The position numbers and the translations under genes are program-made. DNA of 64,000 nucleotides from Saccharothrix algeriensis (GTDB lineage: Bacteria; Actinomycetota; Actinomycetes; Mycobacteriales; Pseudonocardiaceae), in contig NZ_JAFBCL010000001.1 in the NCBI RefSeq assembly GCF_016907655.1, positions 6,420,001-6,484,000 on the forward strand, written 5' to 3'. The notes below the pieces were generated by a model that saw only the letters and a program-made list of their open reading frames with translations, had not been told where the DNA came from and did no database searches. Positions 48,172 through 57,742 of the stretch are shown piece by piece. How positions within the stretch are numbered: position 1 is the first letter of the stretch; each line of letters opens with the position of its first letter.

Positions 48172-50883
48172 TCAGGAGCGGCCGGGCGGCGCGTCGGTGA
48201 CCGTGCCGGTGACGGTGATCCCGCTGCCGCCCGGCAGCGGCGGGAAGTGCCACCGGACCTGCTCGGCCGGCTCGGCCTCCGCGTCGGCGGTCGTCGGGAC
48301 GGCGAACTCCGCGCTCCACTGCCCCGCCGGGACGTGGGCTGCCGCCATCAGCCGGGTCGTGGACAGCGGCCGGGGCGGCAGCGGGTCCTCCCCGTACGAC
48401 TGGGTGGAGAACCAGTCGGCGTCGACGTCGGTGGTGCCCAGCTCGGGCGCGTCGGCCGGCGCGATCGGCGCGCCGAGCTGGAGGACCGCCTGGTCGGCCA
48501 CCGCGGACAGCGTCGCGCGCCAGACCAGGGAACCGCCCTCGGCGACCCGGTCGGAGACCGGGGTGATGGTGAGCGTTGGCCGGGGGTCGTCGTCGAGCAC
48601 CTCCAAGCCGCCCGCGTACCGGCCGGTGACCGTGCCCCGCACGGCTTTCGCCAGCAGCGCGCGCCGCGAGCCCGTGCTCCACCGGGTGTTGCCGGTGACC
48701 TGCATCGGCACTTCGATCGTGTGCTGACCGGGCTCGACCGTCACCAGCCGCTGGGTGAACGCGCCGCCGTCGCCGTCGTGGACGAACAGCCGCACCGACC
48801 CCGGGCCGTCGCCGGTGACGGTGACCGGCAGCGTGTAGTCCCGCGTGCCGGAGTCGCCCTCCTGCACCGTCAGCTCCCCCACGTCCACGCGCGGCAGCGC
48901 GGTCGGCCGCGGGTCGGGCAGGCCGCGGTCCCAGCCGTGCGCGTCGATCAGCCACGCCTGCCCGGGACCGCCGCGCGGCACCAGTTCCAGCGCGGCGACC
49001 CGGTGCAGGTCGACGCCGTGCGGCGGCAGCGGGACGCGGACCTCCTGCGCCCAGCGGGCGGAGGTCCGCTCGGTGCCGGGCAGGCCGTCGAGCGACACCG
49101 AGCCCAGCCGGGCCCGACGGCCGGCGGTGTCGGTGACGGCCACGTCGAAGCGGGTGGCGGCGGTGTTCGGCGGGACGGCCAGCCGCAGCGCCAGCTCCCG
49201 CGCCCCGGCCAGCGACACCGCCCGGCCCGGCCGCACGACCGCCGCCCGGCCCTCGGCGGACCACCGCAGCGCGACGGCGTGGCGGCCGGGTTCCTGTGTG
49301 ATCCCGGAGAACCGGGTGAAGTGCGTCGACCCCCACCACTCGACCGGGTTGACGCACGCGGTGGCCGGGTCGGCCGAGACCTGGTCGCACACCCGCGCGC
49401 TGCCCTCCGCGGTGGTCGCCCCGTCGGGCACGACGAACGCCGACCGCGCGCCGCCGACGGCGTGGCTGAGCACGCGCGCCGGGTCGGCCGAGGGCGCGCG
49501 GACGCCCGAGCCGTCGACCAGCGGCAGCACCCGCTGGTCGCCCGCGACGAACAGGCGCGCCGCCGCCGCGACGTAGGTCGCGCCCGCCGCCTGCTGCTGC
49601 CGCGCCGTCAACCGGGTGGCCGTCCCCGGCGAGCACACCGGGTCGGCGGGCGCGGCCGGGAAGTCGTCGAACGCCGGGGCCTGCGCCTGGCCGGGCGTCC
49701 ACTCGGTGTTGAAGTAGTTGTGGTTCGCGCCGATGAGGTACAGCGCGCTGTGCAGGGCGGTCCCCGAGCCCACCCCCCGGGTCGCGTCCAGGTAGAGCTG
49801 GCCCTGCAGGTCCCGCACGTCGCCGTCGCAGCCGGGCAGGATCGTCACCGACGGCACGTCCACCGCCGGGTTGTGCCCGAAGATCGTCGGACCGATCAGG
49901 ACGGTGCCCCGGATGCGCCAGCGCGCCGGCCCGTCGTGCCCGCTGCCCGGTGGCGGCGGCGAGAGGCTGTCGGTGGCCGCCCGGTTGACGCCCTCGCCGC
50001 CCCGGGAGTGCCCGACCAGCAGCACGTTCGCCAGGTCGGCCGCGGGCGAGGCCCGGACGACCTCCGGCGCGGAGGCGCGACCGGGGCCCGCCCAGTCCGC
50101 CCACTTCGCCAGGTGCGCGCGCACCAGCGCCGAGCGCGCCCCCGCGCCCGCGTCCGGGTCGTCGAGGTCCTGCGCGTTGACGCCGTTGGCCGAGATCGAC
50201 ACCGTCACGTAGCCCTGGGAGGCCAGCAGCCGCTGCGCCTGGAGGTACCCGCGGTGGCTCGGCACCGGCTCGGCGCCCGCCGGGCACGGCCACGTGGCCC
50301 AGATCCTGCCCGGGTCGGCGGGGTCGTAGCAGGTGAAGTGCCTGCCGTGCAGGAACAGCGCCAGCGGGCGCCGGCCGCGCGCGCCGTCCGGCGCCACGAC
50401 CACGGCCTGCGCCTCGACCGGCGCCGGGTACCCCGGCACGGTGATCGGGTCCAGCGCGTACTCCCCGGTGCGGGTCGGGAAGGGGCCGGGCCGGCCGGGG
50501 TCGGTGGCGCCGGCGGGCAGCGGCGCGGGGGCGGGCGCGGGCGGCGCCGAACCGGCCGGGCCGACCGGCTCCTCGGCGTCCAGCCGCCGGCCCGCCGCCC
50601 GGACCCGGAGCCGGTCGGCGCGTTCGAGCACCGGCCCGTCCAGGGTGTAGGAGCGCAGGTCGGCGGAGGGCCGCGGCACCCCCAGCAGCCGGTCGCCGTC
50701 CCAGAACTCGACCGCCGCGCCGCCCAGCGGGATCGGGGCGGGAGCGGTCCAGACCAGTCGGTCGCCGTCGAGCGCCCACCCCGGCGGCGGTGGGCCCGTC
50801 GCCGGTTCGGCCGCCGCCGCTGCCGCCGGCGCGACCAGGCCGGCCGCCAGCAGCGCGGGGAGCAAGGACGTGATCAGGCGCAT
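48172..50883 (-). CDS. large secreted alpha/beta-hydrolase
   Basis: Exported protein of 903 residues. A signal peptide (MRLITSLLPALLAAGLVAP) leads into a short beta-sandwich, then an alpha/beta-hydrolase domain at about 150-560 with RRPLALFLHGRHFTCYD (oxyanion region) and the nucleophile elbow GHSRGG. The C-terminal 300 residues are beta-rich modules (HAVALRWSAEGRAAVVRPGR, RPTLTITPVSDRVAEGGSLV) resembling Calx-beta/carbohydrate-binding domains, probably for attachment to polymer or cell wall. Substrate is unknown; esterase or lipase activity is plausible. ATG follows GGGGG. The gene is alone on its strand. Confidence 0.8.
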   Translation of the reverse strand: MRLITSLLPALLAAGLVAPAAAAAAEPATGPPPPGWALDGDRLVWTAPAPIPLGGAAVEFWDGDRLLGVPRPSADLRSYTLDGPVLERADRLRVRAAGRRLDAEEPVGPAGSAPPAPAPAPLPAGATDPGRPGPFPTRTGEYALDPITVPGYPAPVEAQAVVVAPDGARGRRPLALFLHGRHFTCYDPADPGRIWATWPCPAGAEPVPSHRGYLQAQRLLASQGYVTVSISANGVNAQDLDDPDAGAGARSALVRAHLAKWADWAGPGRASAPEVVRASPAADLANVLLVGHSRGGEGVNRAATDSLSPPPPGSGHDGPARWRIRGTVLIGPTIFGHNPAVDVPSVTILPGCDGDVRDLQGQLYLDATRGVGSGTALHSALYLIGANHNYFNTEWTPGQAQAPAFDDFPAAPADPVCSPGTATRLTARQQQAAGATYVAAAARLFVAGDQRVLPLVDGSGVRAPSADPARVLSHAVGGARSAFVVPDGATTAEGSARVCDQVSADPATACVNPVEWWGSTHFTRFSGITQEPGRHAVALRWSAEGRAAVVRPGRAVSLAGARELALRLAVPPNTAATRFDVAVTDTAGRRARLGSVSLDGLPGTERTSARWAQEVRVPLPPHGVDLHRVAALELVPRGGPGQAWLIDAHGWDRGLPDPRPTALPRVDVGELTVQEGDSGTRDYTLPVTVTGDGPGSVRLFVHDGDGGAFTQRLVTVEPGQHTIEVPMQVTGNTRWSTGSRRALLAKAVRGTVTGRYAGGLEVLDDDPRPTLTITPVSDRVAEGGSLVWRATLSAVADQAVLQLGAPIAPADAPELGTTDVDADWFSTQSYGEDPLPPRPLSTTRLMAAAHVPAGQWSAEFAVPTTADAEAEPAEQVRWHFPPLPGGSGITVTGTVTDAPPGRS

Positions 50884-51193
50884 GTGCAATCCCCCTCGAA
50901 TTGTCCGATGCGCCACCCAGTTCTAGTGCTGTCGCGGATCACGCCACAAGAGTCCAAAAAGACGGATTTCGCGCTGATATAATGCGTTCCGCTTGTTTCC
51001 GGTTCGGTTTTGTTTCCGGTCCGGTCCGGTCCGGTCCGGTCCGGTGCTCGGTGCGGTGCGGGGTGTTCGCCTGACGACCGTCCACAGTGGCCGGTGGCGG
51101 GGCGGGGTCGGGGTTCCGCCGTGCGCGAAGCAGCCCCTGGCCGCGGGGCGGCCAGGGGCTGCGGTCTCGCTGGGGTTTCCGTGCGCGCCCTCC
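50884..51193. other. intergenic region with (CCGGT)6 repeat
   Basis: Six perfect copies of CCGGT at 51016-51045 and an A/T-rich stretch with TATAAT at 50978-50983. The latter, read on the minus strand (ATTATATC), may be part of the hydrolase promoter about 95 bases upstream of its ATG. An 11-base partial copy of the GTCCACAGTGGAC palindrome is at 51080-51090. No gene is seen. Confidence 0.5.
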
Positions 51194-53446
51194 CTACTGC
51201 GCGGCGGCGAACCGGGCCCACACGCGGTGCTCGCCCAGCAGGGCGAGCACCTGCTCGACCACGTCGGTCGGCCCCTCGCCGGTCACCACACCGGGGCCGG
51301 AGCCGACCACCGCCGCGCCGGCGCCCCACGCGCCGATCGCCTTGGCGTGCCGGAAGGTCTCGGCGATCAGCAGGTCCACCCGCGGGTCCAGCGGCGACCC
51401 GGCCACACCGGCGCCCGCCTTCGCGTCCCGCGTCGGCAGCGCGTCCGGCGCGGGCGGGGGAGCGGCGGCGACCAGCAGGGCGTCGAACTCGACCGAGCGC
51501 GCGGTCAGGAAGGTGCGCTGGGCGACCAGCCCGTGCGCGAGGTCCCCGCCGCGGGCCGCGATGACCAGCGGCACCACCCCGGCGGCCTGGAGCGCGAGCC
51601 GGGCCGTGCGCACGCCCTCGAGGCCGTCCGGGTCGTCGGCGTCGACCACGATGCCCACCATCCGGCCGTCGACCGGCCAGGTGCGCCCGAGCTGCGACAG
51701 CGCCGGGCTGGGCTGCACCTGCGGCAGGTCGTCCGCGGCGGGCGCGGGCAGCCCGAGGCCCGCGGCGACCTCGGCGCACAGCCGCGCGTCCACCTTGGCC
51801 AGCACCTGCAGCTGCCGCTCCTTGATCGCCTGCTCGTAGCACTTGCCCAGCTCGAACGTGAACGACTGGATCACGTGCTCCTGCTCGATCGGGCTCAGGC
51901 TCTGGAAGAACAGGCGCGGCTGGGTGAAGTGGTCGTCGAACGACGCCGCGGCCCGCCGGACCTTCGTGGCCTCCGCGATGCGCTGCGGCACCTCGACGAA
52001 CGGCTTGTCGCCCGCCCCGGCGTGGAACGGGCACCCGCCGTCGAGCGAGTTCGGCTTGTACGGCGCGACACCGCCGTGCACCGCGTGCTGGTGGAACCCG
52101 TCGCGCAGCATGTCGTTGACCGGCGCGTGCGGGCGGTTGATCGGGATCTGCGCGAAGTTCGGGCCGCCCAGGCGGGTCAGCTGCGTGTCCAGGTAGGAGA
52201 ACAGCCGGGCGTGCAGCAGCGGGTCGTCGGTCACGTCGATGCCGGGCACGAGGTGGCCGGCGTGGAAGGCGACCTGCTCGGTCTCGGCGAAGAAGTTCGT
52301 CGGGTTGCGGTTGAGCGTGAGCATCCCGATCGGCTGCACCGGCGCCAGTTCCTCGGGCACGATCTTGGTCGGGTCGAGCAGGTCGATGCCCTCGAACGTC
52401 TGCTCGGGCGTGTCCGGGAAGACCTGGATGCCGAACTCCCACTGGGGGAACGCGCCGGACTCGATCGCGTCGTACAGGTCGCGGCGGTGGAAGTCCGGGT
52501 CGACGCCGTTGATCAGCTGCGCCTCTTCCCACAGCAGCGAGTGCACGCCCTGCTTGGGCTTCCAGTGGAACTTCACCAGCGACGTCTCACCCGCCTCGTT
52601 GACCAGGCGGAAGGTGTGGACGCCGAAGCCCTCCATGGTCCGGTAGGAGCGCGGCACGCCCCGGTCGGACATGTGCCACAGCACGTGGTGGGTCGCCTCG
52701 GTGTGCAGCGACACGAAGTCCCAGAACGTGTCGTGCGCGCTCTGCGCCTGCGGGATCTCCCGGTCGGGGTGCGGCTTCGCGGCGTGGACGATGTCGGGGA
52801 ACTTGATGCCGTCCTGGATGAAGAACACCGGGATGTTGTTGGCCACCAAGTCGAAGTTGCCCTCGTCGGTGTAGAACTTCGTGGCGAACCCGCGGGTGTC
52901 GCGCACGGTGTCCGCCGAGCCGCGGGAACCCACGACGGTGGAGAACCGCACGAACACCGGCGTGGTCTTGCCCTCCTTGAGGAACCCGGCCTTGCACACC
53001 GACTCCGCGGTGCCGTAGCCGACGAACACGCCGTGCACCCCGGCGCCGCGCGCGTGCACCACCCGCTCGGGGATGCGCTCGTGGTCGAAGTGCATGATCT
53101 TCTCGCGCAGGTGGTGGTCCTGCAGCAGCGTCGGACCGCGCTCACCCGCCTTGAGCGAGTGGTCCGTGTCGTGCAGCCGGACGCCCTGCGCGGTGGTCAG
53201 GAACGCGCCCTGCTGGCTCTTGGTGGTCTTGGCCGCCCCGGTCGGCGCCCCGGTCGGCGACACGGTTTCCGGCGCGTCCTGGTCGGCCTTCGGCGGGAGC
53301 GGCTCCCGCGGTTCGGTCGGCTGCGCGACGGTCGGCGGCTCACTGCCCGGTGCACCCGGAACGTCCGGCGTGACCAGGTCGGTCACCTTCTCGACTGCCT
53401 TTTCGAGAGCGTTCTTCACGATCTCGGCGGGGTTCTTCGACTCCAC
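51194..53446 (-). CDS. katE: large-subunit monofunctional catalase (HPII type)
   Basis: Haem catalase of 750 residues, degrading hydrogen peroxide in the cytoplasm. After a 75-residue variable N-terminus the core runs to about 570 with RVVHARGAGVHGVF (catalytic His), FVRFSTVVGSRGSADTVRD, DLVANNIPVFF (catalytic Asn) and the haem-ligand Tyr in RLFSYLDTQLTRLG. The C-terminal domain (about 590-750, VDGRMVGIVVDADDPDGLEG) is the flavodoxin/class-I-glutamine-amidotransferase-like domain that only large-subunit catalases have. Start GTG follows GGGAGGG three bases away. It is divergent from gdhA, with palindromic element D in the 565-base gap. Confidence 0.95.
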   Translation of the reverse strand: MESKNPAEIVKNALEKAVEKVTDLVTPDVPGAPGSEPPTVAQPTEPREPLPPKADQDAPETVSPTGAPTGAAKTTKSQQGAFLTTAQGVRLHDTDHSLKAGERGPTLLQDHHLREKIMHFDHERIPERVVHARGAGVHGVFVGYGTAESVCKAGFLKEGKTTPVFVRFSTVVGSRGSADTVRDTRGFATKFYTDEGNFDLVANNIPVFFIQDGIKFPDIVHAAKPHPDREIPQAQSAHDTFWDFVSLHTEATHHVLWHMSDRGVPRSYRTMEGFGVHTFRLVNEAGETSLVKFHWKPKQGVHSLLWEEAQLINGVDPDFHRRDLYDAIESGAFPQWEFGIQVFPDTPEQTFEGIDLLDPTKIVPEELAPVQPIGMLTLNRNPTNFFAETEQVAFHAGHLVPGIDVTDDPLLHARLFSYLDTQLTRLGGPNFAQIPINRPHAPVNDMLRDGFHQHAVHGGVAPYKPNSLDGGCPFHAGAGDKPFVEVPQRIAEATKVRRAAASFDDHFTQPRLFFQSLSPIEQEHVIQSFTFELGKCYEQAIKERQLQVLAKVDARLCAEVAAGLGLPAPAADDLPQVQPSPALSQLGRTWPVDGRMVGIVVDADDPDGLEGVRTARLALQAAGVVPLVIAARGGDLAHGLVAQRTFLTARSVEFDALLVAAAPPPAPDALPTRDAKAGAGVAGSPLDPRVDLLIAETFRHAKAIGAWGAGAAVVGSGPGVVTGEGPTDVVEQVLALLGEHRVWARFAAAQ

Positions 53447-53630
53447 TCGCCCTCCCTTGGTCGACCGCCGGTTACCCCTCGTCGGAGTGATCTACACCGG
53501 CGGGCAGGGGCTCCGACGGGTGGACATCGCGAGCGAACGGGTGGTCTTGGGGGGACACGGTTTGTGATGGCGTCGAGGGGGTGGTGCGAGGGGGTGGTGA
53601 GGGGGGTCGGTGGTCGACCCTGGTGAAAAG

Positions 53631-53809
53631 AGGAAAGAGTCCTCGCCGGACGGGCAGGCCGCCAAGGAGGAGGAAGAGCGGTCGTGTTCTCCCCGCATGG
53701 CCTGTCTAAAGACGACCATGCTTTTCCTGGGGGTGCAAGCGAAAAGCGTGCTTGCACCCCCAGGAAAAGCATGGTAGCCCTCCGGGCAGGCCATACGGGG
53801 AGAACACGA
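53631..53809. repeat. nested palindrome, type 2, with conserved flank (element D)
   Basis: Conserved flank from AGGAAAGAGTCCTCGCCGGA (53631), outer arms 53682-53704 and 53787-53809, perfect 25-base inner arms 53716-53740 and 53750-53774. The inner stem reads CCATGCTTTTCCTGGGGG, against CCATGCTTTCTTGGGGGG in elements A2, B and C2: four neighbouring positions changed on both arms together. It lies between divergent katE and gdhA, so it is not a terminator of either gene. Confidence 0.95.
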
Positions 53810-54011
53810 GGGCATCGGTTTGCGCGGGCCGCGCCGGGGGGCTGGGGCGGTGCGGGGTGGGTGGGAGAGGGGTGGGGTGGGGGTGAGCGGTGCCACAAGG
53901 GGGAGGGGGTGACGCGGGCGGGTGGAGACCCAGGTGTGCGGGGCGGAACGCCGTAGTTCAGGCTGGTCCCCGGACCGCAAGGCCGTCGACGGGTGATCAA
54001 GGAGTGAGCGC

Positions 54012-55358
54012 GTGCCGATCCTGGACGAGAAGTTGGGTGACATCTACGACGAGGTGCTGCGCCGCAACCCCGGTGAGAACGAGTTCCACCAGGCGGTGCG
54101 CGAGGTGCTGGACAGCCTGGGGCCGGTCGTGGCCAAGCACCCGGAGTACGCCGACGCGGCCGTGATCCGCCGGTTGTGCGAGCCCGAGCGGCAGATCATC
54201 TTCCGCGTCCCGTGGGTGGACGACTCCGGCACGGTGCAGATCAACCGCGGGTTCCGGGTCGAGTTCAACTCGGCGCTCGGGCCGTACAAGGGTGGCCTGC
54301 GCTTCCACCCGTCGGTCTACCTGGGGATCGTCAAGTTCCTCGGCTTCGAGCAGATCTTCAAGAACTCGCTGACCGGAATGCCCATCGGCGGCGGCAAGGG
54401 CGGCTCGGACTTCTCGCCGCGGGACCGCTCCGACGGCGAGGTCATGCGCTTCTGCCAGGCGTTCATGACCGAGCTGTACCGGCACATCGGCGAGTACACC
54501 GACGTGCCCGCCGGGGACATCGGGGTCGGCGGCCGGGAGATCGGCTACCTGTTCGGCCAGTACAAGCGCATCACCAACCGCTACGAGTCCGGTGTGCTGA
54601 CCGGCAAGGGGCTGGCGTGGGGCGGTTCGCAGGTGCGCACCGAGGCCACCGGCTACGGCACCGTGTTCTTCGTCGAGGAGATGCTCAAGGTCCGCGGCGA
54701 CTCGTTCGAGGGCAAGAAGGTCGTGGTCTCGGGCTCGGGCAACGTCGCGATCTACGCGGTGGAGAAGGTGCAGCAGCTGGGCGGCACGGTGGTCGCCTGC
54801 TCGGACTCCAACGGCTACCTGGTGGACGAGAAGGGGATCGACCTCGAACTGCTCAAGGAGGTCAAGCTGACCCGCCGGGCGCGCATCTCCGCCTACGCCG
54901 ACGAGCGGCCCGGTGTCCGGTACGTCGAGGACGGCTCGGTGTGGGAGCTGCCCTGCGACATCGCCCTCCCGTGCGCGACCCAGAACGAGCTGAACGGGCG
55001 GGACGCCGCCGCGCTGATCGCGAACGGGTGCGCCATCGTCGCCGAGGGCGCCAACATGCCCTGCACCCCGGACGCCGTCCGGCTGTTCGCCGACGCCGGG
55101 GTGCTGTTCGCCCCGGGCAAGGCGGCCAACGCGGGCGGTGTGGCGACCAGCGCCCTGGAGATGCAGCAGAACGCGTCCCGGGACTCCTGGAGCTTCGAGC
55201 ACACCGAGCGCCGGCTCGCCGACATCATGCACGGCATCCACGACCGGTGCCTGGAGACGGCCGACGTGTACGGCAAGCCGGGCAACTACCTGGCGGGCGC
55301 GAACATCGCCGGGTTCATCCAGGTGGCCGACGCGATGCTGGCCCTGGGCGTGATCTGA
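54012..55358 (+). CDS. gdhA: NADP-type glutamate dehydrogenase
   Basis: Hexameric enzyme of 448 residues that aminates 2-oxoglutarate to glutamate. Small-hexamer landmarks are RVPWVDDSGTVQINRGFRVE, GPYKGGLRFHPSV, the catalytic-lysine segment GMPIGGGKGGSDF, the dinucleotide fold VVSGSGNVAIYAVEKVQQLG and EGANMPCTPDA. The length and N-terminus fit the anabolic NADP-dependent class. GTG start follows AAGGAG. It is monocistronic and ends at two strong palindromes. Confidence 0.95.
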   Translation: MPILDEKLGDIYDEVLRRNPGENEFHQAVREVLDSLGPVVAKHPEYADAAVIRRLCEPERQIIFRVPWVDDSGTVQINRGFRVEFNSALGPYKGGLRFHPSVYLGIVKFLGFEQIFKNSLTGMPIGGGKGGSDFSPRDRSDGEVMRFCQAFMTELYRHIGEYTDVPAGDIGVGGREIGYLFGQYKRITNRYESGVLTGKGLAWGGSQVRTEATGYGTVFFVEEMLKVRGDSFEGKKVVVSGSGNVAIYAVEKVQQLGGTVVACSDSNGYLVDEKGIDLELLKEVKLTRRARISAYADERPGVRYVEDGSVWELPCDIALPCATQNELNGRDAAALIANGCAIVAEGANMPCTPDAVRLFADAGVLFAPGKAANAGGVATSALEMQQNASRDSWSFEHTERRLADIMHGIHDRCLETADVYGKPGNYLAGANIAGFIQVADAMLALGVI

Positions 55359-55369
55359 GGCGGCGGGAT

Positions 55370-55477
55370 CCGCGGTGGACGGCCTCCCGCGCGGGAGGCC
55401 GTCCACCGCGGGGCGCGGCGAGGCGCCCGCCGCCGGCCGGCCCGCGGCGCGGGGACCGCGTGGTCCCCGCGCCGCGG
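55370..55477. terminator. two long palindromes between convergent genes
   Basis: First palindrome 55370-55411 has 21-bp perfect arms with no spacer. The second has 16-bp arms 55442-55457 and 55462-55477 with loop GCGT. They separate gdhA from the convergent small secreted-protein gene and are likely bidirectional terminators. Confidence 0.85.
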
Positions 55478-55482
55478 CGGTG

Positions 55483-55836
55483 TCACCGGTCGCAGTTGGC
55501 CTCGTAGGGCAGGTTGGCGCGCTCGTCGCCCTGGAAGTACACCGCGCTGGCCAGCCGCCGGCCGCCGTCCTGGCGGGACAGCACGAGCCAGACGTCGTTG
55601 GTGATGCCGGCGTCGGTGATCGGCTCGCCGTAGGTCCAGCAGTAGGCGATGGACGTGCTGCCCGCCGGGAGCCAACCGATGACCGGGCACGACGTGGCCT
55701 CGCACGACCGGACGTTGACGTCGTGCCACGTCGTGACGTAGTAGGGCGCGTTCGGGGCGGCGACCGCCGTCCCGGACGCGCCCAGCACCCCGGCCGCGGC
55801 GAGCGCGGCGCCGGCGGCGATGCTGGCGAACTTCAT
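55483..55836 (-). CDS. small secreted SH3-like protein
   Basis: Exported protein of 117 residues. Signal peptide about 1-31 (AGAALAAAGVLGASGTAVAA). The mature part, VNVRSCEATSCPVIGWLPAG then YCWTYGEPI and NDVWLVLS, has the pattern of a bacterial SH3 (SH3b) domain with four cysteines, suited to two disulfides. Such proteins bind peptidoglycan or modulate secreted enzymes; function here is not known. The start ATG follows GGAGGAG ten bases upstream. Confidence 0.78.
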   Translation of the reverse strand: MKFASIAAGAALAAAGVLGASGTAVAAPNAPYYVTTWHDVNVRSCEATSCPVIGWLPAGSTSIAYCWTYGEPITDAGITNDVWLVLSRQDGGRRLASAVYFQGDERANLPYEANCDR

Positions 55837-56018
55837 GTGGGAAATCTCCTCCGTGGAGCACCTGTGGTCGATCGACGTCGTCGATCGACCAGGAAGACGC
55901 CGCACGGTGACCGGAGGTTGCCCGGCGCGCTCATCCCGTTACGGACCGAAGTCATCGGGGAGCGGGGACCGCAGGTGGGGCGGTGTCCGGTTGCGGTGAT
56001 CCGCAGGTGGGCCGTCGG

Positions 56019-57425
56019 CTACTCGGCGGCCTCTTCGTCCTCGGCGGGCGGCGTCGAGGTCCCCGGCGCGGGGCTGCTCTCGGAGGTCTCGGAGGAGGGC
56101 GGCGGCGTGCTCGACGTGGTCGGCGGCGGGGTGGTGGTGGTCGTGGGCGGCGGGGTGGTGAGGGTGGTCCCCGGGCTCGACGGCACCGCGGCCTCCGGGG
56201 TCGGGGCCGAGGTCGTGTCCAGCGGCGCTTGCGGGGCCGCCGGGACCTGGCGCGGACCGGGCGCCTGCCAGGCGACCGTGACCTGCGGGCCGTCGACCGA
56301 GACCTTCGGCGAGGAGGGCAGGGGCGCCTCGGCGGCGGGCGGCGCGGTGGGGTCGGGGGCCGACGTCGCCGGCTCGCGGCCCGAGGTGGTGCCCATGGTG
56401 ATCACGATGGCGCCGATCATCACGCCGGTGGCGGTGACCAGCCCCTTCCACGACGGGCGCAGGCCGTGCTTCGTCGCCGCGCGCATGTCGAAGTGCGCGG
56501 TGTCGGTCGCCGCGGCTCCGACGGGGGAGGTGCTGCGGGGCGCGGGGCCGGCGGGTGGTGAGGTGCCGGCGGGCGGGGTGCTGAGGGGCGGGGTGCTGAG
56601 GGGAGGGGCGCTGTCGAGCGCGGCGGGGGTGGCGACCGCGGACAGGATCCGCGCGCACTCGGGCGCGGTCGGCCGGTCCTGCGGCTCGGTGGAGGTCATC
56701 CGGGCCAGCAGCCGCCGGGCGAAGGCGGGCAGGTGCTCGGGGATGGCCGGCGCGCGGTGCAGCCGGGCGATCGCGGCCTCGACCTCGCTGCCCCGGTACT
56801 CGCGCTGCGCGGTCAGGCACTCCAGCAGGACCAGGCCCAGGGCGTAGACGTCGGCCGGGTGGTCGACCTCCCCGCCGAGCACCTGCTCGGGGGCCAGGTA
56901 GGCGGCGGTGCCCACCAGGTGGTCGGTGCGCGTCAGCCGCGTCGCGCCGGTCAGGTGGGCCAGGCCGAAGTCGGCGAGGTGGGGCGTGCCCTCCTCGTCG
57001 AGCAGGATGTTCGACGGCTTGACGTCGCGGTGCACCAGGCCGTGGGCGTGCACGTGCGCCAGCGCGTCGGCCAGCCCCGCCCCGAGCCGGCAGACCTCCT
57101 CCAGCGGCAGCGGCCCGTCGGCGATCCGCTCGTGCAGCGTGCCGCCCTCGATCAGCTGCAGCACGACGAACGGCGTGCTGCCCTCGGTGTCGGCGTCGTA
57201 GACGGCGACCAGCCCGGGGTGGCAGAGCCGGGCCAGGGCGCGGACCTCGTTGTCGAAGCGGCGGACGGCGGAGGGGTCGAACCCCGGTTGGAACAGCTTG
57301 ATCGCGACGTGCCGCCGCAGGAGGGTGTCCCAGCCCCGGTGGACCTCGGCCATGCCGCCGAACCCGATCGGCTCGTCGAGCCGGTAGCGGCCGGCCAACA
57401 GGTCTTCACTTACCGCCCGTGACAC
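56019..57425 (-). CDS. membrane Ser/Thr protein kinase with Pro/Thr-rich exterior
   Basis: PknB-type kinase of 468 residues. Glycine loop GFGGMAEV (21-28), Lys43, HRDVKPSN with Asp134, DFG at 152-154 and APEQ are intact. A Pro/Ser-rich juxtamembrane spacer precedes one helix at about 325-345 (VTATGVMIGAIVITMG). The outside part is almost entirely Pro/Thr/Ser-rich, with no PASTA or other sensor domain, so it may act as a cell-wall spacer or be O-glycosylated. The GTG start follows GGAGGG. It is divergent from metH over 414 bases. Confidence 0.9.
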   Translation of the reverse strand: MSRAVSEDLLAGRYRLDEPIGFGGMAEVHRGWDTLLRRHVAIKLFQPGFDPSAVRRFDNEVRALARLCHPGLVAVYDADTEGSTPFVVLQLIEGGTLHERIADGPLPLEEVCRLGAGLADALAHVHAHGLVHRDVKPSNILLDEEGTPHLADFGLAHLTGATRLTRTDHLVGTAAYLAPEQVLGGEVDHPADVYALGLVLLECLTAQREYRGSEVEAAIARLHRAPAIPEHLPAFARRLLARMTSTEPQDRPTAPECARILSAVATPAALDSAPPLSTPPLSTPPAGTSPPAGPAPRSTSPVGAAATDTAHFDMRAATKHGLRPSWKGLVTATGVMIGAIVITMGTTSGREPATSAPDPTAPPAAEAPLPSSPKVSVDGPQVTVAWQAPGPRQVPAAPQAPLDTTSAPTPEAAVPSSPGTTLTTPPPTTTTTPPPTTSSTPPPSSETSESSPAPGTSTPPAEDEEAAE

Positions 57426-57742
57426 CGTCCTACCCTCCGGTTGCGTCCGCTGTCCCCGTTCGGGTGCCCTGCCGCCGGTGAGCGCAAACCGCCGATCGGG
57501 CCGCCCGCCGCGCCGCCGTTGCCGTCGAGGTCGGCCGGTGGGGCCGCCACGCCTCCTGGACGGGGGACGCGCGGAAGCCCGCCGCCCGCGGACCACGCCC
57601 CGGTGTTCCCACTGCGTGGGACGGCCGGCGGCTGCCGATGACGCCCGGAACGCCGGTGATCCACCTGGTCGGGCGACGTGCCCGCGCTGCCGCCGGGATT
57701 CTGCTTCCCGCGCGGGGCAACGGGTGCGCTATCTTCGGCGCA

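Noticed and set aside
48139..50982. Several very long antisense ORFs (also over 4416-10556, 19965-25796 and 57729-61244)
   Set aside because: They are shadows caused by high GC at third positions of the opposite-strand genes; their predicted proteins are low-complexity Arg/Gly/Pro-rich and lack domains.
50978..50983. Plus-strand TATAAT as promoter of a small RNA
   Set aside because: No -35 element at proper spacing and no structured or coding sequence downstream on that strand; it more likely belongs to the minus-strand hydrolase promoter region.
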